Part shown: in pieces, positions 33,813 to 38,479 of the stretch
Position numbering within the stretch: position 1 is the first letter of the stretch
How the letters are laid out: each line of letters starts with the position of its first letter
NCBI GenBank assembly: GCA_900541915.1
Contig: UQLS01000019.1
Coordinates: 1 to 38,479, forward strand
Reading direction: 5' to 3'
DNA from: an uncultured Phascolarctobacterium sp.
GTDB taxonomy: Bacteria; Bacillota; Negativicutes; Acidaminococcales; Acidaminococcaceae
DNA: 38,479 nt
Program-made: the position numbers and the translations under genes
Notes under the pieces: generated by a model
Told to the model about the DNA's origin: nothing
The model's input: only the letters and a program-made list of their open reading frames with translations
The model's database searches: none

Positions 33813-33845
33813 AGAAAAAACCTGCACGGAACAATCCGTACAGGT
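33813..33845 (-). terminator. Terminator after queF
   Basis: ACCTGTACGGA and TCCGTGCAGGT pair around TTGT, followed by a T-rich tract on the minus strand, shortly past the queF stop. It closes the que operon. Confidence 0.88.
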
Positions 33846-33855
33846 GCGATTTGTT

Positions 33856-34338
33856 TTATCTGTTAGTTATTTTTTCCGGATACATATCATGCTCAAATAA
33901 ACGCTTGCGAGCCATTTCTTCCCACTGGGTACCGGGCTGGCCATAATTGGCATACGGGTCGATGGATATCCCGCCGCGCGGTAAAAATCTGCCCCATACT
34001 TCTATATATTTAGGTGCCAGCAAAGCGATTAAATCCTTCATAATCCTGTTAACGCAGTCTTCATGAAATTCGCCAAAGTTTCTGTAGCTGAACAGATACA
34101 GCTTTAAGGACTTGCTTTCCACCAGCTTTTTATCCGGAATATAGGCAATATAGATAGCAGCAAAATCAGGCTGCCCCGTCATCGGGCACAGGCTGGTAAA
34201 CTCCGGACAGTTAAATTTAACAAAATAATCATTGTCGGGATGCTTATTATCAAAGGCTTCCAATACTTCCGGCGCATAGCTTTGCGGATATTTTGTCTGC
34301 TGATTGCCCAGCAGGCTCAAGCCAGGTATTTTACTCAT
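33856..34338 (-). CDS. queF: NADPH-dependent preQ0 reductase
   Basis: QueF reduces the nitrile of preQ0 to the aminomethyl of preQ1, the last step before insertion into tRNA. The 160 residues fit the short (unimodular) QueF type. The catalytic cysteine and NADPH motif are in EFTSLCPMTGQPDFA, and FHEDCVNRIMKDL holds the substrate-site His-Glu-Asp. Its start overlaps the end of queC by 8 bases, showing translational coupling. It is the last gene of the operon. Confidence 0.96.
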   Translation of the reverse strand: MSKIPGLSLLGNQQTKYPQSYAPEVLEAFDNKHPDNDYFVKFNCPEFTSLCPMTGQPDFAAIYIAYIPDKKLVESKSLKLYLFSYRNFGEFHEDCVNRIMKDLIALLAPKYIEVWGRFLPRGGISIDPYANYGQPGTQWEEMARKRLFEHDMYPEKITNR

Positions 34339-35035
34339 GGCACTGCTCCTCTCTTATTTTCGCTAACGGATCAATACAGCCATTGAGCTCAAAAGCTTTT
34401 TCTCTGTCGATACAGGTACCGCACTTGCCGCAGGCATATTTATGACCTTCATAACAGCTCCATGTCAGCTCATAGGGCACGTTTAACTCCAATCCCTTAT
34501 GGACAATATCCTGTTTATGCAGCTTCACAAAGGGCGCCACAATCTTTACCTGTTTGCCGCTTCCCAGATAAATAGCCTGATTCATGGCAGCATTAAATTC
34601 TTCGCTGCAGTCAGGATAAGCATCTCCTGCGGCATCGTCGCTGTGCGCGCCATATAAAATAATATCGCATTGCTTACTGATAGCTATGCTGGCTGCTGTC
34701 GACAGAAACAGCCCGTTGCGAAAAGGCACATAGGTAGAAATGACCGCTTCCTGCTTATTTTGCAGCTGCTCCTGGTAAGTACCGTGCGGAACTTCCTGAG
34801 TAGAATGACTGAGCAGGGAACAATTACTGTAAGTAAAAATCTTCGTTAAATCTATTTCCAGCAGCTCAACCTCATAATAAGCAGCAATCTTTCCTGCCGC
34901 TTCCAGCTCTTTAACGTGCTTTTGCCCATAAGCAGCCATTAAAGCGCAAACATTTTCTTTACCATATTCATTTACAGCCATGGCAAGACAGGTTGAACTG
35001 TCAACGCCGCCGCTTAATAAAACTAATGCTCTCAT
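34331..35035 (-). CDS. queC: 7-cyano-7-deazaguanine (preQ0) synthase
   Basis: QueC turns 7-carboxy-7-deazaguanine into preQ0 using ATP and ammonia. The 234 residues start with the PP-loop LLSGGVDSSTCLAMA and end with a zinc site formed by SCYEGHKYACGKCGTC (four cysteines). YGAHSDDAAGDAYPDC is a further family segment. It overlaps queF and lies 12 bases after folE. Confidence 0.97.
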   Translation of the reverse strand: MRALVLLSGGVDSSTCLAMAVNEYGKENVCALMAAYGQKHVKELEAAGKIAAYYEVELLEIDLTKIFTYSNCSLLSHSTQEVPHGTYQEQLQNKQEAVISTYVPFRNGLFLSTAASIAISKQCDIILYGAHSDDAAGDAYPDCSEEFNAAMNQAIYLGSGKQVKIVAPFVKLHKQDIVHKGLELNVPYELTWSCYEGHKYACGKCGTCIDREKAFELNGCIDPLAKIREEQCHE

Positions 35036-35047
35036 ATTTTTCTTTCC

Positions 35048-35623
35048 TCACTTACCACATACCCTGCTTTGCAGCAGATAATTATCCTTAAACGCTCCTA
35101 AAAAAGTAGTAGTCTCCGTAAAGCTATTCGTCTTGGCAATACCACGCGCCGTCATGCAACTGTGCTTGCCTTTTATCAGTACGGCAACATCTTCCGAGCC
35201 CGTAATCTTACGCATAATATAGGCAATATCACGACCTATCTTTTCCTGCAGCTGCAGTCTTTTGCCAACTAAATCACAAATACGGGCAATCTTGCTTAAT
35301 CCCAGTACTCTCTGCTTAGGTATATAGGCAACCGTCACCGTCATATCGTACATCAGCGCCAAATGATGCTCGCAGCAGCTGAAAATCTCTATATCTCTGA
35401 CAATAACCATGTCCTGGGAAATATTTTCCCCTTCCAAAGCAAAGCTTTTGTCATACATTGCCGCAATCTCATCATTGGTATAGTTCATACCGGCAAAAAT
35501 CTCTTCATACATCCGCGCTACCCGCTGGGGAGTTTCTCTCAGTCCTTCCCGCTCCGGGTCATCTCCCAAAGCAATCAGCAAGCCGCGAATATGCTTTTCA
35601 ACAGCCTCTTTATCTATCATCAT
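35048..35623 (-). CDS. folE: GTP cyclohydrolase I
   Basis: FolE makes dihydroneopterin triphosphate from GTP, shared by folate and queuosine synthesis; here its place in the que operon points to queuosine. The 191 residues hold the zinc ligands in SCCEHHLALMYD and SCMTARGIAKTN, as in type IA enzymes. The start could be either of two adjacent ATGs; the difference is one residue. The first four bases of folE overlap the end of queE. Confidence 0.95.
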   Translation of the reverse strand: MMIDKEAVEKHIRGLLIALGDDPEREGLRETPQRVARMYEEIFAGMNYTNDEIAAMYDKSFALEGENISQDMVIVRDIEIFSCCEHHLALMYDMTVTVAYIPKQRVLGLSKIARICDLVGKRLQLQEKIGRDIAYIMRKITGSEDVAVLIKGKHSCMTARGIAKTNSFTETTTFLGAFKDNYLLQSRVCGK

Positions 35624-36288
35624 ACACCTCTCTGCTGTGGGTCCCAGATTATCTTATGCAGCTGCAGCTGCAGATTGACCCCGTTCAGACGATACTGCTT
35701 CATAAATTCTACAATTTCTGCCGGAGCAATAGCGCCAAAAACCGGACTAATATAGACGGCACATTTTTCCGTCAGCTGAAAACTTGCAATAACCTCTCTT
35801 GCCCTCTCCAGGTCCTGGCAACTGCCGGCCACAAATTTAACCGTATCTTCCGGCTTAAGATAAGCAAAATTCTTTACCTTCATATAAGCTTCCATGCCGC
35901 TTCCCGGCAGCTTGTAATCCAAAGTAAAAAGCGGTGGATTTTTTAGCCTGCTGAACTTCTCAATGCTGATGCTGCCATTAGTCTCTATCTCCACGCTTAA
36001 CGTATTATCAGCAGCCAGCTTATGCAGTAAAACACCAATTTCAGGCTGCAGCAGCGGCTCACCGCCGGTTAAGGTTATATTCCTTATGCCGCTTTTTTTA
36101 ATCTCATCATACAGCTCATCCTCTGTCAGTTCTGTATAGGCAGCACTGTCTGTATTAGCCCAGCGGGTATCACAATAGCTGCAATGCAGATTGCATTTTT
36201 GAAATCTGATAAATAAAGCCAGCTGGCCTGCTCTGCGTCCCTCTCCATTAATACTGGTAAATATCTCTACAACCTTATAGCTTGCCAT
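35620..36288 (-). CDS. queE: 7-carboxy-7-deazaguanine synthase
   Basis: QueE is a radical SAM enzyme that contracts carboxytetrahydropterin to 7-carboxy-7-deazaguanine. The 222 residues hold EIFTSINGEGRRAG and the cluster motif CNLHCSYC (Cx3Cx2C) near residues 33-40, followed by TGGEPLLQ, all typical. Its start touches the end of queD (36288 is shared) and its end overlaps folE, so translation is tightly coupled. Confidence 0.96.
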   Translation of the reverse strand: MASYKVVEIFTSINGEGRRAGQLALFIRFQKCNLHCSYCDTRWANTDSAAYTELTEDELYDEIKKSGIRNITLTGGEPLLQPEIGVLLHKLAADNTLSVEIETNGSISIEKFSRLKNPPLFTLDYKLPGSGMEAYMKVKNFAYLKPEDTVKFVAGSCQDLERAREVIASFQLTEKCAVYISPVFGAIAPAEIVEFMKQYRLNGVNLQLQLHKIIWDPQQRGV

Positions 36289-36713
36289 TACACAGCCTCA
36301 CTGTAAGCAGCACTATTTGCAGGCGTTTCATAAACCGTAACCTGCTTTACAGGCAGCTGCTTACCTTTCAGAGAATCAAAAATATATTTTGCCAACTTTT
36401 CTGCTGTCGGCCGAAAATCCACCTCAATAAGCTTAAAGCCCTCTTCCTGCAAAGCGGCAAATGTCTGCTCTCTCATCGTATTTTTTTCTATTATCAGCCC
36501 ATGGTCAAAGTAATCAGCTATTGCTTTTACTTCTTTTTTTAAATCGCCAAAATCAATGACCATATCCCTCATCTGGCCTGCCTGCTGCAGTTTACTACCA
36601 GCTGCCTCTACCTTAATCAGCCAGCGGTGTCCGTGAATATTTCTGCATTTACCATTATAGCCTGCTAAAAAATGGGCGCTGTCAAAGCTTGCTTCCGCAG
36701 TCAATATATACAT
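36288..36713 (-). CDS. queD: 6-carboxytetrahydropterin synthase
   Basis: QueD makes 6-carboxy-5,6,7,8-tetrahydropterin from dihydroneopterin triphosphate. The 141 residues include FDSAHFLAGYNGKCRNIHGHRW, with the zinc-binding histidines and catalytic Cys, and the late TVYETPANSAAY. A longer frame begins at 36776, but that ATG lies inside the riboswitch terminator; the ATG at 36711-36713 follows AAAGGAG and gives the standard length. It is the first gene of the operon. Confidence 0.95.
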   Translation of the reverse strand: MYILTAEASFDSAHFLAGYNGKCRNIHGHRWLIKVEAAGSKLQQAGQMRDMVIDFGDLKKEVKAIADYFDHGLIIEKNTMREQTFAALQEEGFKLIEVDFRPTAEKLAKYIFDSLKGKQLPVKQVTVYETPANSAAYSEAV

Positions 36714-36733
36714 GCCATACTCCTTTCCAAAAT

Positions 36734-36769
36734 AAAAAAACTCAAAAGGGCAGTTTGTACCCTTTTGAG
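36734..36769 (-). terminator. preQ1-controlled terminator before queD
   Basis: CTCAAAAGGG and CCCTTTTGAG form a perfect ten-base-pair stem followed by seven T on the minus strand. Its loop and stem edge (GGTACAAAC) are complementary to the upstream aptamer loop. Confidence 0.9.
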
Positions 36770-36793
36770 TATGCAAATACAGTAAATCAATGT

Positions 36794-36837
36794 CCTAGTT
36801 TTGTTTAAAGACAGGATGGTACAAACGAACTGTCTGT
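36794..36837 (-). ncRNA. preQ1 class I riboswitch
   Basis: The leader RNA of the que operon fits the preQ1-I aptamer. P1 is AGACAG (36830-36835) with CUGUCU (36809-36814); the loop has UUCG ... ACCAUCC; the A-rich tail ends in AAAACUAGG (from 36794), as in known preQ1-I examples of the ACCAUCC/ACUAGG type. The loop sequence GTTTGTACC is complementary over nine bases to GGTACAAAC in the following terminator. This predicts that free RNA is antiterminated and that preQ1 binding frees the terminator (OFF switch). Confidence 0.88.
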
Positions 36838-36861
36838 TATGAAATTTTTCTAACGTATTAG

Positions 36862-36890
36862 ATTATATAGAAAATACTTTTCTTTGTCCA
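36862..36890 (-). promoter_or_regulatory. Promoter for the que operon
   Basis: TGGACA (36885-36890) and TATAAT (36862-36867) on the minus strand are 17 bases apart, upstream of the preQ1 aptamer. Confidence 0.82.
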
Positions 36891-36902
36891 GTAAAACATA
36901 TT

Positions 36903-38153
36903 TTAGACAATAGCTTTATCCGGTTTAACAAAGAGCCAGGCAACAGCGCCAGCCGCACCGGTAACAGCAGTAGCCACCATTGCAGCCTGCCAGCCATAGG
37001 TAGTAGCAATCCAGGCAGTAACAGTAGGAGCAAGTACGCCGCCGACATTACCCCAGAAGTTCATCCAGCCAGAAACAGAACCGGCAAACTGACCGCCCAT
37101 AGTGATAACGCTAGACCAGGAAGCACTCATAGTCAAACCAAGAGAACCAAGTGCTACAGAAAGCCAGAAAACGTTCATCATCGGATCAGAGGTATTAGTC
37201 GCAATAAACAGAGTGCAGGCACACAGCAGAATGCCAACGGCACCGGTACCGGTTTTAACCAGGTTTTGAGAAAAACCTGCTGCAATAGCTTTATCAGAAA
37301 AGTAACCGCACAAGAATACTACTGCCATTAAGGAAAGCCAGGGAGCTGCCGCCCAAATGCCCATTTTCGCCAGAGAAAATCCGTGTACTTCCATCAGGTA
37401 CATAGGCAGCCAGGCCAGGAATACATACATAATATAGTCAGTAATAAGGAATTGCAAGCCCAAAGCCCAGAACTGACTGGATTTAAGCAATCTGCCCCAG
37501 GGTGCAACTTTCTTTTCTGCCGCAGCTGCAACACGGCCGTCATTGATGTGTTCCAGCTCACGTTCATTAACATAAGGGCTTTTAGACGGGTCATCAGGAA
37601 CAAATTTATACCAGATAATAGCAAGAATGACACCAACAGCACCAAACAGCCAAAATACAGCTTTCCAGCCAAGAGCAGCCATCAAAGCAACTGTTACAGC
37701 CGGACCAACAACAGGACCTAAAAAGCAGCCATTTAAAATAAAGGAACTGGCATTGCCTTTTTCGCCCTTATTGAACCATTTGTGTACAGCAATGGCAGCA
37801 GCGGGATAAATAGGTCCTTCGCCAAGGCCAAACATCAATCTTACTGCCGCAAAGGAAAACTTGCCGCTGGCAACAGCAGTTAAAGCAGTAAATACAGACC
37901 ACCAGGCAACAGCTAAAGCACCTGTAATCCTGTGACCAAATCTTTCAGCCATCATACCGCCAGGAACCTGGATAAGCGCATAACCAGCAAAAAAGAAGGA
38001 CTGAATAAGGCCCATATCAATTTTTGTAAAACCAAATTCCTTCATGATTACCGGCGTCGCAACTGATAAATTTACTCTGTCCATATAGGAAACAAAGCTG
38101 ATAGCAAAGATTAACCAGGCTACCTTCCACCTAAAATTACTCATCTTCATCAT
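36903..38153 (-). CDS. MFS transporter, ACS (anion:cation symporter) type
   Basis: A 416-residue major facilitator protein with about 12 hydrophobic spans. The start WKVAWLIFAISFVSYMDRVNLSVATPVIMKEF and the segment GYALIQVPGGMMAERFG (each read in parts) are typical of the ACS family that takes up hexuronates, galactonate, glucarate and similar organic anions. The substrate cannot be fixed from sequence. The start is the first of a run of ATG codons after GGGGAAGG. No terminator is visible between it and the que promoter, so its transcripts may read into the riboswitch leader. Confidence 0.85.
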   Translation of the reverse strand: MMKMSNFRWKVAWLIFAISFVSYMDRVNLSVATPVIMKEFGFTKIDMGLIQSFFFAGYALIQVPGGMMAERFGHRITGALAVAWWSVFTALTAVASGKFSFAAVRLMFGLGEGPIYPAAAIAVHKWFNKGEKGNASSFILNGCFLGPVVGPAVTVALMAALGWKAVFWLFGAVGVILAIIWYKFVPDDPSKSPYVNERELEHINDGRVAAAAEKKVAPWGRLLKSSQFWALGLQFLITDYIMYVFLAWLPMYLMEVHGFSLAKMGIWAAAPWLSLMAVVFLCGYFSDKAIAAGFSQNLVKTGTGAVGILLCACTLFIATNTSDPMMNVFWLSVALGSLGLTMSASWSSVITMGGQFAGSVSGWMNFWGNVGGVLAPTVTAWIATTYGWQAAMVATAVTGAAGAVAWLFVKPDKAIV

Positions 38154-38210
38154 TAAAACCTTCCCCTCATAAAAATTCCACTCTTGTTTTTTTAGTATCG
38201 AGTAAGCAAA

Positions 38211-38239
38211 ATTCTACTATTATTTTGTAAACTTGTCAA
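38211..38239 (-). promoter_or_regulatory. Promoter for the MFS transporter gene
   Basis: TTGACA (38234-38239) and TAGAAT (38211-38216) on the minus strand have a 17-base spacer, 58 bases before the start codon. The rest of the gap to 38380 is very AT-rich and shows nothing else clear. Confidence 0.85.
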
Positions 38240-38380
38240 TAATTTTATGTTAAATTTAAATTTTCTGTAATTTTAATGAGAATATAAGTATATTTTGTAT
38301 AAAACTTTACTATTTTACTGTTTTTCTTCTTGTTTTTCATTTTAAAATATCTTACAACATTACTTAAAAATATTTTCAGA

Positions 38381-38422
38381 AAAACAAAAAGAGAAAGCAC
38401 TTACTTTGTAAGTGCTTTCTCT
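38381..38422 (-). terminator. Terminator of an rRNA operon
   Basis: AGAGAAAGCACTTAC and GTAAGTGCTTTCTCT form a perfect 15-base-pair stem around a three-base loop, followed by TTTTTGTTTTTC on the minus strand, just after the 5S rRNA. Confidence 0.92.
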
Positions 38423-38429
38423 TCTCTCT

Positions 38430-38479
38430 AACCGGCAGCTTTCTATCCTCCCAGGCCGCTTCCAGCCAAGTACTTTCGA
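38430..38479 (-). rRNA. rrf: 5S rRNA, 3' end only (partial at window edge)
   Basis: On the minus strand the sequence reads GAAAGTACTTGG, then CGGCCTGGGAGGATAG, then GCTGCCGG, matching the loop E, helix IV and 3' end pattern of bacterial 5S rRNA. A very strong terminator follows. The 5' part lies outside the window, and 23S and 16S genes are expected further to the right. Confidence 0.78.

Noticed and set aside
36714..36776. Longer queD starting at 36776
   Set aside because: The extra codons cover the riboswitch terminator and the frame has no ribosome binding site; the ATG at 36713 has one and gives the family length.
1..38479. Mobile elements, prophage, CRISPR arrays or defence systems
   Set aside because: No transposase, integrase, phage gene, spaced repeat array or defence gene was recognised on either strand.

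Overview
The window reads as chromosomal core DNA of a diderm Firmicute, most likely a member of the Negativicutes (an Acidaminococcaceae or Phascolarctobacterium-like organism). This placement is inference. It rests on Firmicutes-type gene orders (secG ... esterase, rnr, smpB, ssrA; and cggR, gap, pgk, tpi, gpmI, eno), together with an AsmA-like envelope protein that suggests an outer membrane, and anaerobic functions (HydG, a PflX-type radical SAM protein, a membrane pyrophosphatase). No prophage, insertion sequence, CRISPR array or defence island is visible. Promoters are often near-perfect TTGACA-17-TATAAT or extended -10 (TGnTATAAT). Several genes start with GTG or TTG (ackA, the DUF4127 gene, uraA, the exonuclease, hppA, secG, the esterase).

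Layout. 1-2118 (minus): ackA, then yceD-rpmF. 2308-3489 (plus): tmcAL, divergent from ackA. 3530-5323 (minus): rsmD, coaD and a coiled-coil protein. 5387-7018 (plus): a secreted or membrane-anchored DUF4127 protein. 7070-8402 (minus): a single-domain AICAR formyltransferase behind a ZTP riboswitch. 8461-9357 (plus): a PflX-type radical SAM protein. 9403-12089: a divergent pair of an M20 carbamoylase-type amidohydrolase and a uracil permease. 12154-13899 (minus): hydG and its TM1266-type putative regulator. 14070-17828: an exonuclease, an AsmA-like protein, and a lipoprotein plus ATP-grasp pair. 17995-24862 (minus): tmRNA, smpB, rnr, thioesterase, esterase, hppA and secG. 24981-26684 (minus): a WG-repeat protein. 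26751-33636 (minus): cggR-gap-[pgk-tpi fusion]-gpmI-eno. 33856-36713 (minus): queD-queE-folE-queC-queF behind a preQ1-I riboswitch. 36903-38153 (minus): an MFS transporter. The right edge holds the 3' end of a 5S rRNA gene and its terminator.

How the parts work together. The glycolytic operon encodes every step from triose phosphate to phosphoenolpyruvate. It is probably controlled by CggR through a direct-repeat operator in its leader. The que operon makes preQ1 from GTP and carries its own folE; its leader holds a class I preQ1 aptamer whose loop is complementary over 9 nt to the following terminator, which suggests a concrete switching mechanism. The ZTP riboswitch sits before the enzyme that consumes ZMP (AICAR), so the ligand and the regulated step match. 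SmpB, tmRNA and RNase R form the trans-translation module.

The most notable items are the in-frame PGK-TIM fusion with a CTG where the TIM start codon should be, the two riboswitches with readable switching logic, the AICAR formyltransferase without its usual cyclohydrolase domain, and the lipoprotein/ATP-grasp pair. I found no convincing wholly new system; most of the window is well-ordered housekeeping DNA.
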